Origin: Rubrimonas sp036788415
Lineage (GTDB): Bacteria > Pseudomonadota > Alphaproteobacteria > Rhodobacterales > Rhodobacteraceae
NCBI RefSeq assembly: GCF_036788415.1
Contig: NZ_DAIQNN010000001.1
Span: 62,001 to 126,000 of the forward strand
Length of the DNA stretch: 64,000 bases
Direction of reading: 5' to 3'
Below the pieces are notes generated by a model. The model was not told the DNA's origin, searched no databases, and was given only the letters and a program-made list of their open reading frames with translations. This document shows positions 1-9,313 of this stretch, piece after piece. The first letter of the stretch is position 1; the number at the start of each line of letters is the position of its first letter. Position numbers and translations under genes: made by a program.

Positions 1-2
1 GC

Positions 3-3000
3 GCCAACGCCCATGTGGCGATCCGGCAGCCGACGGCGGAGGAGGCGGCGGCGCCGGACGACGCGCCCGCGCCCGCGACGCAGGCCCCGCTGATCCTGTC
101 CGCCGCCTCGGAGGAGGCGCTGCGCGCGACCGCGGCGCGCTGGCGCGGGCGGCTGGCCCAGGCCGACGTGGCCACGACCGACGCGCTGGTCGCGGCGGCG
201 GCGCATCGGCGGGCGCGGCTGGCGCGGCGGCTGGTGGTGGTCGAGGGCGGGCGCGCCGCCCGGGTCGCGGCGCTCGACGCGTTTCTCGATGGGCGCGAGG
301 ATGGCGGCTGGGTGGTCGAGCAGGCGCTGGCCGGGCACGCAGCGCCCGTCGCCTTCGTCTTCTCTGGCAACGGCTCGCAATGGCCGGGGATGGGTCTCGC
401 GGCCTATGGCGCGGACGCGGCCTTCCGCGACAGCTTCGACGCCACGGCGGCGCTGGTCGCGGCGGAGGGCGGCCCGGACCTCGAGGCGGAGCTGCGCGGC
501 CCCGACCTAGAAGCGCGCCTGACGCTGGCCGACGTCGCGCAGCCGCTGCTGCTGGCGATCCAGATCGCGACGGTGGACGCGCTGGCGGCGCGCGGCGTGA
601 CGCCGATGGCGGTTGCGGGACATTCCGTGGGCGAGGTCGCCGCCTCCTGGGCCTGCGGCGCGCTCAGCCGCGCGCAGGCGGCGCGGCTGGCGGTGCGGCG
701 GGCGCGCCGGCAGGCGCCTCTGCTGGGGACCGGCGGCATGGCCGCCGTGCTCGCCTCCGCCGAGGCGGTCGAGGCGCTGATCGCCGCGCGGGGCCTGCGC
801 GACGTCGCCGTCGCCGCCGACAACAGCCCGCGCGGCGCAACGGTCTCGGGCGCTCCGGAGGCGATCGACGCGATCATCGCCGCCGCCCGCGCGGAACGCG
901 TCGCGGCGCGCCGGCTGCGCGTCGACTACCCGTTCCACGGGCCGCTGATGGAGCGCATCCGCGAGCCCCTTCTCGCCGATCTCGCCGATCTCGCGCCGTC
1001 GCCTTCGCGCATCCCCTTCGTCTCGACGACCGAAGGCGCGGTCTGCGCCGGCGAGGCGCTCGACGCCGATTACTGGTGGCGCAACGCGCGCCAGCCGGTG
1101 CTGTTCCGGCAGGCGGCGCTCGCGCTGACCGAACTCGGGGCGGCCTGCTTCGTCGAGATCGGGCCGCAACCCTCGTTGCAGAACTACGTCGCCGACACGC
1201 TCTCGGCGCAGGGCGCGCGTTTCGTGACGGCGCCGACGCTGCGCCGGCAGGGCCGCGGCGCCGAGGATTTCGCCGTGATCGCGGCGCGGATCGCGGCGCT
1301 GGGCGGCGCGGTCGACGACGCGCGCCTGTTCGGCCCGCCCACGGCGATGCGCGTCGACCCGCCGCTCTATCCGTGGTCGCGCAAGGTTCACCGGATGGCG
1401 CAGACGCCCGAGGCGCTGAACGTGCTGCGCGCGCCGGCGGCGCGCCCGCTGCTCGGCTGGCGGGCGCGCGCCGACGAAGGCGCGTGGCGCGCGGTCTTCG
1501 ATCTCGCAGAGCCCGAGCGCGGGGCGTGGCTGGCCGATCATGCGGTGGACGGACAGGCTGCCTTTCCGGCGGCCGGGTTCGTCGAACTGGCGCTGGAGGC
1601 GGCGGCCGAGGTTCTCGGCGACGGGCCGGTCGAGCTGTCGGGCTTCGAAGTTCTGCGCCCGCTGGCCTTGCCGCCCGGCGGACGGGTCGAGCTGCGCACC
1701 GCGCTCGACCCCGCGAGCGGCGCGGTCCGCATCGCGAGCCGCCCGCATCTCGGCGCCGGCGACTGGACGCTGCACGCCCAGACGACCGCGCGCAGCTGCT
1801 GGGCGGAAACTCCGCCGCCCGCCCCCGCCGCTTCGCCGGCCGATGCGCCCGACCCGACGCTCTACGCGGCGCTCGCCGGCGTCGGGCTCGACTACGGGGC
1901 GGTTTTCCGGCGCGTCGGCGGCCCGCGGTCGGGCGCTGAGGCGGGGTCGGAGGCCGGCGCGGCGCTGACGCGGTCGGCGCTCGCGCGGGGCCGCGTCTGG
2001 TCGCAGGGGAGGGTGCTCGACCCGACCGACCTCGACGCGGCGATGCATCTTCTGGGGCCTCTGCTCCAGCGGCGGGCCGAGCCGGGGCTGGGCTTCCTGC
2101 CGAGCCGCTTCGAACGCGTGATCGTCCACCGTCCCGGCGCGCTGGCCGCGCGCGCGGAGGCGCGGCTGCTCCGGGTCGGGGCGCGCAGCGCGCAGGCGGA
2201 GTTCGTCCTGCGCGACGCCGACGGCGCCGCCATCGCCGAACTCCGCGGCGCCCGCTTCGCCGCGGTGCGGCTGCGCCGGCGCGCCGACGCCGAGACGCCG
2301 TTCTGGCGGCAGACGCTGGTCGCGCCCGCAGGCGAGATCGGCGCGGGCGATCCCTGGGCCGATCCGCAGGCGCGCCTCGCCGCGCTCGGCCTCGCCACCT
2401 CCGATGCGCCGGACCCCGACGCCGGCGCGCTGATCGTCGAGGCCGCCTGCCGCCGGATCGCCTGGGACGCCGCCGCGGCGCGCGCGCAGAAGGGCGGCGT
2501 GCGGGCGGCGCTGCGCGCGCTGTCGCCGGCCCGGCGCGCCGCGCTGCTGATCGGGATCGACGCGCTCGCCGAGGATGGCGGCTACGATCCCGCCGCCGAC
2601 CGCCTCGCCGACGCGCCGCCGGTGGCGCCCTTCGAGGCGCTGGTCGAGGCGTTGATGCTCGAAGCGCCCGAGCGCGCCGCCGATCTGGGCGATCTTCTGA
2701 ACCTGCGCGCGGCGCTGCTCGGCGAGGCGGGAGACGCGGCTCCCGCCCATCCCCCGCGCGAGAGCGCGGCGCTCGAGACGGCGTGGCGGACGTTGCGCCG
2801 CGCCGCCGAAGACCTTCTGCGCGCGCGCGCGCCCACGGCGCGGCTGCGGGCGCTGGCGCTCGGCCACCCGCCGCGCGCCGTCGCCGAGGCGCTCTGCGCC
2901 GGGGCCGAAAGCGGCGCGCGCATCGTCGCGCTGAGCGACGCGGCGGATCCGGAGGCGCTGGCGGCGCGGCTTACGGAGGCGCAGGAGGTCGGCGCGTCCT

Positions 3001-6000
3001 TCGATCTGGTGCTCGCGGCCGGCGCGCTCGGGCAGTTCGACGCGCCCTCGCTGCGCCGGCTGGCCGGGGCGATGGCGCCCGGCGCGCTGCTCCTCGCCGT
3101 CGAACCCGAGCCCGACCTCGCGGCGGCGATGCGCGCCGCTCTGGCGGGCGACCCCCGCGCCGAGCAGGTCGTTGAGACGGGCCTCTCCCGCGCCCGGCCC
3201 GACTGGCGCGGCCGGCTCTTCGCCGCCGGTCTGGTCGAGGCCTACGACACGGCGCTGGCGAGCGCGGCGGTCGCGGCGCGCGCGATCAGCGCCCGCGCCC
3301 CCGCGGCGCATGGCGCGCGGGCGGAGCCGGCTGCGGCCCCTGCGCCGCGCGCGCTGGTCGTCCTCGCCGACGCCGCGAGCGCCGAATTCGCCGCGACGCT
3401 GACGGCGCGGCTGGCGGCGCTGGGCGTCGACGTCGAGACGGCGACCGACGCCGCCTCCGTGCGCCCCGGGGCGGAGTGCGTCGCGCTGGCCGGAGCCGTG
3501 GACGGGTCGAACGTCGAGACGACCGTCGCGCGCGCAGGTCTCCTGTCCGATCTTCTGGGCGCCGGGAAACCATCGCGCCTCTGGCTCGTCACGCGCGCCG
3601 GTCTGGCGGGCGGCGGCGAGGCGCAGCCTGCGCAGGCGGCGGCGGCGCGGATCGCGCGGTGCCTGACGAACGAACGGCCCGATCTCGATCTGCGGGTGCT
3701 CGACCTCGATCCGTCGCTCGACGCGGCGGAAGCGGGGGCGCGTCTGGCCGCCGCGCTCGCCGCGCCCTCGGCGGAGCGCGAACTTCGACTGACCGCGCAG
3801 GGCGCGCGCGCGCCGCGCGTCGAGCCCGCGCCCGACATCGCCGCCCGCGCGGCGCGCGCCCGCGCAGGCGGCGCGCCCGCCCTGCGGCTCGACGCCGGAC
3901 ATGGCGGGCTCGAAGCGCTGCGCTGGCGCCCCGCTTCGCGCCGCGCCCCGGGCGCGGGCGAGATCGAAGTGGAGGTCCGCGCGGCGGGGCTGAACTTCCG
4001 CGACGTCATGTGGGCGATGGGCGTCCTGCCCGAAGAGGCGATCGAGGACGGCTTCGCCAGCACGCTGCTCGGCATGGAATGCGCCGGGGTCGTGACGCGC
4101 GCCGGCGCCGGGGCGGGCTTCGTCGAGGGCGACCGGGTGATCGCCTTCGCCGCCGGCGCTTTCGCCACGCATGTCGTCGTGCCCGCTGAAGCCGCCGCGC
4201 CGGCGCCGCGCGATCTCGATTTCGCCGCTGCGGCGAGCCTGCCGGTGGTGTTCGGCACCGCCTGGCGCGCGCTGGTCGATCTCGGCCAGTTGCAGGCGGG
4301 CGAGAGCGTGCTGATCCATGGCGGCGCCGGCGGCGTCGGGCTCGCGGCCCTGCAGATCGCGCAGGCGCGCGGGGCGCGCGTGTTCGCCACCGCCGGCTCG
4401 CCGGAAAAGCGCGCGCTGCTGCGCATGCTCGGCGCGGAGGCGGTTTTCGACAGCCGCACGCTGCGCTTCGCCGACCAGCTGATGGCGGCGACCGGGGGCG
4501 AGGGCGTCGACGTCGCCCTGAACAGCCTGTCGGGCGAGGCGATGGAGCGCACGCTGGGTTGCCTCAAGCCCTTCGGCCGCTTCGTGGAACTGGGCAAGCG
4601 CGACTTCTACGCCGACACGCGGATCGGGCTGCGCCCGATGCGGCGCAACATCTCCTATTTCGGCGTCGATCTGGACGCGATGCTGGCGCTGCGGCCCGGG
4701 GGCGCGGGCCGGCTGCTGCGCGAAGTGGCGCAGCGCGTGGACGACGGGGCGTTCTCGCCGCCGCCCTTCCGGCTGTTCGAAGGCGCCGACGCGCTCGACG
4801 CCTTCCGGCTGATGCAGCGCGCCGGCCATATCGGCAAGATCGTGATCGCCCCGCCGCCCGCGCCCGCCGTCGAGGAGGCCGCCGCGCCGGCGCAGGGTCT
4901 GCGCGTCCGGGCCGACGGGGCTTATCTCGTGACCGGGGGCGCGCGCGGCTTCGGTCTGGCGCTGGCGGAGCGGCTGGTCGCGCGCGGCGCGCGCAGCATC
5001 TGGCTGACGAGCCGCAGCGGCGCGGCGGCGCTCGACGCCGACGCGGTCGCCGCGTCCCGCGTCGCCGCGATGCGGGACGCGGGCGCGCAGGTCGAGATCG
5101 CCGCCTGCGACGCCTCCGACGCGGCGGCGACGGCGGCGCTGCTCGCGCGCATCGCGGCGCAGGGCGCGCCGCTACGTGGCGTGGCGCATGCCGCGATGAC
5201 GCTCGACGACGCGCTGTTCGACAAGGTCGACGCCGCGCGGCTGCGCGCGGCGCTCGCGCCGAAGCTCGGCGGCGCGCTGGCGCTCGACCAGCTGACGCGC
5301 GGCTGCGATCTCGACTTCTTCCTGCTGTTCTCCTCGGTCGCCGCCCTGTTCGGCAATCCCGGCCAGTCGGCCTATGTCGCGGCGAATGCGGCGCTCGAGG
5401 CGCTCGCGGCGGCGCGGCGGGCGGAAGGCCTGCCGGGCTTCGCCGCCGCCTTTGGGCCGATCGCCGATGTGGGCGTTCTGGCTGCGGACCCGGAGGCGCG
5501 GGCGCGACTCGAGCGGCGGGGCGCGGGGCTGATGCGCGCCGATCAGGCGCTCGACGCGCTCGAGACGGCGATGGAGGGCGCGGGCCCGGACGACGCTGCG
5601 CTCGCCATCGCGCCGATGCGCTGGGGGGCGCTGAAGTCGGATCTGGCGATCCTGCGGACGCCGCTCTTCTCGACGGTGGACCTCGGCGGCGCCGAGGCGG
5701 CGGTCGCGGCGGGCGGCGAGGATCTGCGCGCGATGGTGGCCGGTCTCGACGACGCGGCGGCCCTGCGCAAGCTGACCGGGGTCTTCTGCGCCGAAGCCGC
5801 GATCATCCTGCGCCAGTCGCCCGAGGAGATCGACCCCGCCCGTCCGATGGCCGAACTCGGCTTCGACTCGCTGATGGCGGTCGAGCTGAAGCTCTCGGCG
5901 GAGGAGAAATACGGCGTCTCCCTGCCGGTGCTGTCGCTGTCGGACGGGGCGACGCTGGCCGCCATCGCCGCGCGCACGCTCGCCGATCTGCGCGGAACGG

Positions 6001-6146
6001 CCGCCGCCGCGCAGCCGGTGGAGGTCGAGATCGCCGAAGCGCTTGCGGCGCGGCATCTGGGGGCGGAGGCGGCCGCGGCGGTCGGGCGCAGGTTGGCGGA
6101 CACGGTCGAGGCGGAAGCGCTCGGCGTCGACGGAGCGGCGCGATGA
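3..6146 (+). CDS. Type I polyketide synthase, 3' part (KS end-AT-DH-pseudoMT-ER-KR-ACP)
   Basis: The first in-frame codons read ANAHV, the end of a ketosynthase domain, so the gene begins upstream of the window. Residues are numbered from the GTG at 15. An acyltransferase follows (GNGSQWPGMG near 118, nucleophile GHSVG with Ser204). A dehydratase has HAVDGQAAFP (His509) and LDAAMH (Asp674). A methyltransferase-like stretch near 930-1090 lacks a SAM-binding glycine motif. The enoylreductase has GLNFRD near 1325 and GGAGGVG near 1436. The ketoreductase has VTGGARGFG near 1640 and Tyr1787 in SAYVAAN. One ACP carries GFDSL (Ser1952). There is no thioesterase. The domain set is that of an iterative, fully reducing PKS making a saturated chain. 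The stop overlaps the oxoamine synthase start (ATGA), so the two are probably translated together. The product is unknown. Confidence 0.93.
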   Translation, partial: ANAHVAIRQPTAEEAAAPDDAPAPATQAPLILSAASEEALRATAARWRGRLAQADVATTDALVAAAAHRRARLARRLVVVEGGRAARVAALDAFLDGREDGGWVVEQALAGHAAPVAFVFSGNGSQWPGMGLAAYGADAAFRDSFDATAALVAAEGGPDLEAELRGPDLEARLTLADVAQPLLLAIQIATVDALAARGVTPMAVAGHSVGEVAASWACGALSRAQAARLAVRRARRQAPLLGTGGMAAVLASAEAVEALIAARGLRDVAVAADNSPRGATVSGAPEAIDAIIAAARAERVAARRLRVDYPFHGPLMERIREPLLADLADLAPSPSRIPFVSTTEGAVCAGEALDADYWWRNARQPVLFRQAALALTELGAACFVEIGPQPSLQNYVADTLSAQGARFVTAPTLRRQGRGAEDFAVIAARIAALGGAVDDARLFGPPTAMRVDPPLYPWSRKVHRMAQTPEALNVLRAPAARPLLGWRARADEGAWRAVFDLAEPERGAWLADHAVDGQAAFPAAGFVELALEAAAEVLGDGPVELSGFEVLRPLALPPGGRVELRTALDPASGAVRIASRPHLGAGDWTLHAQTTARSCWAETPPPAPAASPADAPDPTLYAALAGVGLDYGAVFRRVGGPRSGAEAGSEAGAALTRSALARGRVWSQGRVLDPTDLDAAMHLLGPLLQRRAEPGLGFLPSRFERVIVHRPGALAARAEARLLRVGARSAQAEFVLRDADGAAIAELRGARFAAVRLRRRADAETPFWRQTLVAPAGEIGAGDPWADPQARLAALGLATSDAPDPDAGALIVEAACRRIAWDAAAARAQKGGVRAALRALSPARRAALLIGIDALAEDGGYDPAADRLADAPPVAPFEALVEALMLEAPERAADLGDLLNLRAALLGEAGDAAPAHPPRESAALETAWRTLRRAAEDLLRARAPTARLRALALGHPPRAVAEALCAGAESGARIVALSDAADPEALAARLTEAQEVGASFDLVLAAGALGQFDAPSLRRLAGAMAPGALLLAVEPEPDLAAAMRAALAGDPRAEQVVETGLSRARPDWRGRLFAAGLVEAYDTALASAAVAARAISARAPAAHGARAEPAAAPAPRALVVLADAASAEFAATLTARLAALGVDVETATDAASVRPGAECVALAGAVDGSNVETTVARAGLLSDLLGAGKPSRLWLVTRAGLAGGGEAQPAQAAAARIARCLTNERPDLDLRVLDLDPSLDAAEAGARLAAALAAPSAERELRLTAQGARAPRVEPAPDIAARAARARAGGAPALRLDAGHGGLEALRWRPASRRAPGAGEIEVEVRAAGLNFRDVMWAMGVLPEEAIEDGFASTLLGMECAGVVTRAGAGAGFVEGDRVIAFAAGAFATHVVVPAEAAAPAPRDLDFAAAASLPVVFGTAWRALVDLGQLQAGESVLIHGGAGGVGLAALQIAQARGARVFATAGSPEKRALLRMLGAEAVFDSRTLRFADQLMAATGGEGVDVALNSLSGEAMERTLGCLKPFGRFVELGKRDFYADTRIGLRPMRRNISYFGVDLDAMLALRPGGAGRLLREVAQRVDDGAFSPPPFRLFEGADALDAFRLMQRAGHIGKIVIAPPPAPAVEEAAAPAQGLRVRADGAYLVTGGARGFGLALAERLVARGARSIWLTSRSGAAALDADAVAASRVAAMRDAGAQVEIAACDASDAAATAALLARIAAQGAPLRGVAHAAMTLDDALFDKVDAARLRAALAPKLGGALALDQLTRGCDLDFFLLFSSVAALFGNPGQSAYVAANAALEALAAARRAEGLPGFAAAFGPIADVGVLAADPEARARLERRGAGLMRADQALDALETAMEGAGPDDAALAIAPMRWGALKSDLAILRTPLFSTVDLGGAEAAVAAGGEDLRAMVAGLDDAAALRKLTGVFCAEAAIILRQSPEEIDPARPMAELGFDSLMAVELKLSAEEKYGVSLPVLSLSDGATLAAIAARTLADLRGTAAAAQPVEVEIAEALAARHLGAEAAAAVGRRLADTVEAEALGVDGAAR

Positions 6147-7501
6147 AGCGGGGCGAGGGCGGGGAGGGTGCGGCGGCGCTGGTGGCGCAGTTGCGCGACG
6201 CGCGCCGCGCCAGGATCGAGGTCGCCCGCGCCCGGCCCGCAGCGCCCGAACCCGCGGCGCGCCCGCGCCGTCAGAGCTTCGACTTCGCCACGCTTCCGGG
6301 CTATCGCGAATTGCAGATGACGGAGGCCGCCGGCGCGCTGCTCGGCGTCGACTCGCCCTTTTTCCATGTCTGCGAAGGTCCCGGCGCGCCGGTCGCCATG
6401 ATCGACGGGGCCGAGCGGATCAATTTCGGCTCCTACGACTATCTCGGCCTGAACCGCCACCCCGACGTGCTGCGCGCGGCGCGCGAGGCGGTGGACCGCT
6501 ACGGCGTGTCCTGCTCCGCCTCGCGCGTGGTCGGCGGCGAGCGGCCATTCCACCGCGCGCTGGAGCGCGCTTTGGCCGATCTCTACGAGACCGAGGACGC
6601 GGTCGTCATGGTGTCGGGCCACGCCACCAACGTCACCACCATCGGCGCGCTGGTCGGGCCGGGCGACCTGATCATCTGCGACGAGCTGATCCACAATTCC
6701 GCCCTCGAAGGCGGGCGCATTTCCGGGGCCAAGCGGATCAACTGCCCGCACAACGATCTCGACTGGCTGGAGCGCACGCTCGAAAGCCTGCGCGCGCAGT
6801 ATCGCCGCGTGCTGATCGTGGTCGAAGGGCTCTACAGCATGGACGGCGACGCGCCCGATCTGCGCCGGCTGGTCGAGATCAAGAACGCTTTCGACGCCTG
6901 GCTGATGGTCGACGAGGCCCATGGGCTCGGCGTGCTGGGCGAGACCGGGCGCGGGATCGCCGAGGCGCAGGGCGTCGATCCGCGCGGCGTCGAGCTGTGG
7001 ATGGGCACGCTGTCCAAGACGCTCGCCGCGGCGGGCGGCTATATTTGCGGCTCGGCGCCGCTGATCGCCTATCTCAAGGCGCGCGCGCCGGGCTTCGTGT
7101 TCTCGGTCGGGCTCGCGGCGCCGCTCGCCGCCGCCGCCGAGGCCGCGCTCGCCGCGATGCGGGCAGAACCGGAGCGCGTGGCCCGGCTGCGCGAGAACGG
7201 GCGGCGGCTGCGCGACGCGCTGCGCGCGCATGGCCTCGACACCGGGTTGTCGCAGGGCTTCGCGGTGACCCCTGTGGTGCTGGGCGACTCGCCGACCACG
7301 GCGGCGACGGCGCATCTGGCCTTCCTGAAGGGCGTCGCGGCGCCGCCGATCCTGCACCCAGCCGTTCCCGAGCGCCGCGCCCGGCTGCGCCTGTTCGTGA
7401 CCTCCGAGCACAGCGCCGCCCAGATCGACCGTGCGGCGGCGGTCGTGGCCGAAGCCGTCCGCGAGGCGCCCGCCATCACCCGCCGCCTGACCGGCGGCTG
7501 A
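6143..7501 (+). CDS. PLP-dependent alpha-oxoamine synthase family protein
   Basis: A 452-residue fold-type I PLP enzyme of the family of 8-amino-7-oxononanoate synthase, serine palmitoyltransferase, 5-aminolevulinate synthase and 2-amino-3-ketobutyrate ligase. These enzymes condense an amino acid with an acyl thioester, losing CO2. Visible motifs are NFGSYDYLGL near 95, VSGHATN, the PLP aspartate in MVDEAHGLGVLG, and the Schiff-base lysine in TLSKTLAAAGGY. About 55 residues of low-complexity Ala/Arg sequence precede the catalytic domain. The ATG overlaps the PKS stop by 4 bp, so the likely acyl donor is the PKS-bound chain on its ACP, released as an alpha-amino ketone. That role is inferred from context. 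A BioF-like or sphingolipid-type function is possible, but no bio or sphingolipid genes are adjacent. Confidence 0.9.
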   Translation: MKRGEGGEGAAALVAQLRDARRARIEVARARPAAPEPAARPRRQSFDFATLPGYRELQMTEAAGALLGVDSPFFHVCEGPGAPVAMIDGAERINFGSYDYLGLNRHPDVLRAAREAVDRYGVSCSASRVVGGERPFHRALERALADLYETEDAVVMVSGHATNVTTIGALVGPGDLIICDELIHNSALEGGRISGAKRINCPHNDLDWLERTLESLRAQYRRVLIVVEGLYSMDGDAPDLRRLVEIKNAFDAWLMVDEAHGLGVLGETGRGIAEAQGVDPRGVELWMGTLSKTLAAAGGYICGSAPLIAYLKARAPGFVFSVGLAAPLAAAAEAALAAMRAEPERVARLRENGRRLRDALRAHGLDTGLSQGFAVTPVVLGDSPTTAATAHLAFLKGVAAPPILHPAVPERRARLRLFVTSEHSAAQIDRAAAVVAEAVREAPAITRRLTGG

Positions 7502-7508
7502 CGCGGCG

Positions 7509-8975
7509 CTACTGCGCCGCGCGAAGCCCGGCGGAGTCCGGCGGCTCCAGCCCGTAGCGGTCGAGCTTGGCGCGCAGGCCGACGCGGCTGAGGCCGAGCT
7601 CGTCCGCGGCGCGGCTCTTGTTCCAGCCATGCCGCGCCAGCGTCTCGCGCAGGATGCGCGCCTCCAGCCGCTCGACCCGGTCGCGCAGCGCGCCGCCCTG
7701 CGCCTCCGGCAGCGCGATGGCGACGTCGTCATTGGCGTGGGCGGGCGGCGCTGCGGCGAGGCGGATGCGGGCGGAGACGAGCTCCGGGCCGATCCGCCCG
7801 TCCTGCGCCGAGATCAGCATGCGCAGCACTTCGTTCTCGAGCTCGCGGATGTTGCCGGGCCAGCGCCAGCGCCGCAGCAGCGCCAGCGCCTCGGGCGCGA
7901 TCCCGTCGACGCGCTTGCCATGCGCGGCCATCGCGCGCGTCAGCAGCCGATCCGCCAGCATCGGCAGATCGCCCATCCGTTCGCGCAGAGGCGGGATGCG
8001 GACCGGCGCCACGGCGAGGCGGTAATAGAGATCGGCGCGGAACCGGCCCTCCTGCACCGCCGCCTCCAGATCGCCGTTGCAGGCGGCGATCACCCGCACG
8101 TCGAGCCGCAGCGTCTCGTTCGAGCCGACCGGGCGGATCTCGCCTTCCTGCAGGAACCGAAGCAGCTTGACCTGAAAGGCGGGCGAGGTGTCGCCGATCT
8201 CGTCGAGAAAGATCGTGCCGCGGTCGACCTCCTCCAGCAGGCCGATCCGGTGGGCGTGCGCGCCGGTGAAGGCGCCCTTGCGGTGACCGAACAGTTCGCT
8301 TTCCAGCAGTTCGTCGGGGATCGCGCCGCAATTGACCGCGTGGAACGGCTTGTCGGAGCGCAGGCTGGTCTCGTGGATGGCGCGCGCGAGCAGCTCCTTG
8401 CCGACGCCGGTCTCGCCGAGGATCAGCGCCGGCACGTCGAAGCTCGCGACGAGGGCGGCGGCGCGGCAGGTCTCGGCCATCGGCGAGCCCGGGCTGCGCA
8501 CGATGCGGGCGAAGGCGTCGGCGCGCTCGGGGTCGGCGGCGCGGGCGCGACGGGGGCCGCGCAACGCCAGTTCCGCGCGCAGCCGTCCGGTCTCGCGGCG
8601 GGCGCGGAACAGCGCCTCGGCGGCGCGGGCGGCGATGCGGGCGAGCGGCGCGCGCAGCGGCGTCGGCAGGTGGAGCTCGGCGCCGGCGGCTTCGGCGGCG
8701 AAGCCGGCCCCGTCCTCCGCCGCGCTCACGCCGACGCGCGCGATGTCGGGCCAGTCGCGCGCGAGCATGCCGAGCGCCGCGCAGCCGCGATCGGGATCGT
8801 CGAGCCCGACGAAGGCCGCGACGATGTCGCGCTCGGCCAGCAGCGCGCGCGCCGCCTCCAGGCCGTCCGCCGGATGCAGCTCGGCGCAACCCGAAAGCGC
8901 GGCCTCGAGCGCCGCGCGCCGGCCCGGGTCGGGGTCGATGGCCAGCATGCAGGGCAGGGCGCGTTTGAGGGTCAT
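7509..8975 (-). CDS. hupR: NtrC-family hydrogenase transcriptional regulator HupR/HoxA
   Basis: A 488-residue bacterial enhancer-binding protein ending the hup operon. It has an N-terminal receiver-like domain (about 1-125) and an AAA+ domain with Walker A GETGVGKE, the sigma-54 contact motif GAFTGA and Walker B-like TIFLDEIGD. The C-terminal Fis-type helix-turn-helix includes NKSRAADELGLSR. Such proteins activate hydrogenase operons. The receiver segment where the phosphorylated aspartate should lie reads IVAAFVGLDD, so the acceptor position seems to be hydrophobic. This would fit HupR/HoxA-type regulators reported to act unphosphorylated. The ATG at 8975 overlaps the hypA stop (ATGA). A longer open frame upstream lies inside hypA and is not used. 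The gene converges on the oxoamine synthase with 7 bp between the stops. Confidence 0.9.
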   Translation of the reverse strand: MTLKRALPCMLAIDPDPGRRAALEAALSGCAELHPADGLEAARALLAERDIVAAFVGLDDPDRGCAALGMLARDWPDIARVGVSAAEDGAGFAAEAAGAELHLPTPLRAPLARIAARAAEALFRARRETGRLRAELALRGPRRARAADPERADAFARIVRSPGSPMAETCRAAALVASFDVPALILGETGVGKELLARAIHETSLRSDKPFHAVNCGAIPDELLESELFGHRKGAFTGAHAHRIGLLEEVDRGTIFLDEIGDTSPAFQVKLLRFLQEGEIRPVGSNETLRLDVRVIAACNGDLEAAVQEGRFRADLYYRLAVAPVRIPPLRERMGDLPMLADRLLTRAMAAHGKRVDGIAPEALALLRRWRWPGNIRELENEVLRMLISAQDGRIGPELVSARIRLAAAPPAHANDDVAIALPEAQGGALRDRVERLEARILRETLARHGWNKSRAADELGLSRVGLRAKLDRYGLEPPDSAGLRAAQ

Positions 8976-9313
8976 GCCGCCTCCAGATCCTTCACGCGCA
9001 TCTCGTCGCCGCCGGTCGGCCTGAGGCGGGCGCCGCCGCAGCGCGGGCAGTCGTCGAGCCGGCCTGCGATCTCGACTTCGACGCCGCAGTCGAAGCACCA
9101 GGCGCGGCCGGGCAGGTCGATGATTTCGAGCGTCGCGCCTTCCGCCACCGAGCCGCGCATGACGACGTCGAAGCCGAAGCGGAGCGCCTCCACCTCGACG
9201 CCGGCGAGCCGCCCGATTTCGAGCCGCACGCGGCGGATCGCGCGCAGGTCGTGGCGTCGGGCGTGGTCTTCGAGCACGTCGCGGATGCTCTCGCAGAGGT
9301 CCATTTCATGCAT
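8972..9313 (-). CDS. hypA: Hydrogenase maturation nickel metallochaperone HypA
   Basis: A 113-residue HypA/HybF protein that with HypB delivers nickel to the hydrogenase large subunit. The N-terminus MHEMDLCES carries the conserved nickel-binding Met-His-Glu. The zinc site is two CxxC pairs, WCFDCG and DCPRCGG, near residues 73-92. Length is normal for the family. The ATG is supported by the invariant MHE start. It overlaps the 3' end of hupK by 8 bp, and its stop overlaps the hupR start. Its usual partner hypB is absent here, with hupR following directly. Confidence 0.96.
   Translation of the reverse strand: MHEMDLCESIRDVLEDHARRHDLRAIRRVRLEIGRLAGVEVEALRFGFDVVMRGSVAEGATLEIIDLPGRAWCFDCGVEVEIAGRLDDCPRCGGARLRPTGGDEMRVKDLEAA

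Noticed and set aside
507..4829. A very long open frame on the minus strand opposite the PKS
   Set aside because: It is an Arg/Gln/Pro-rich antisense reading of GC-rich coding DNA with no recognisable domain, while the plus strand has complete PKS motifs.
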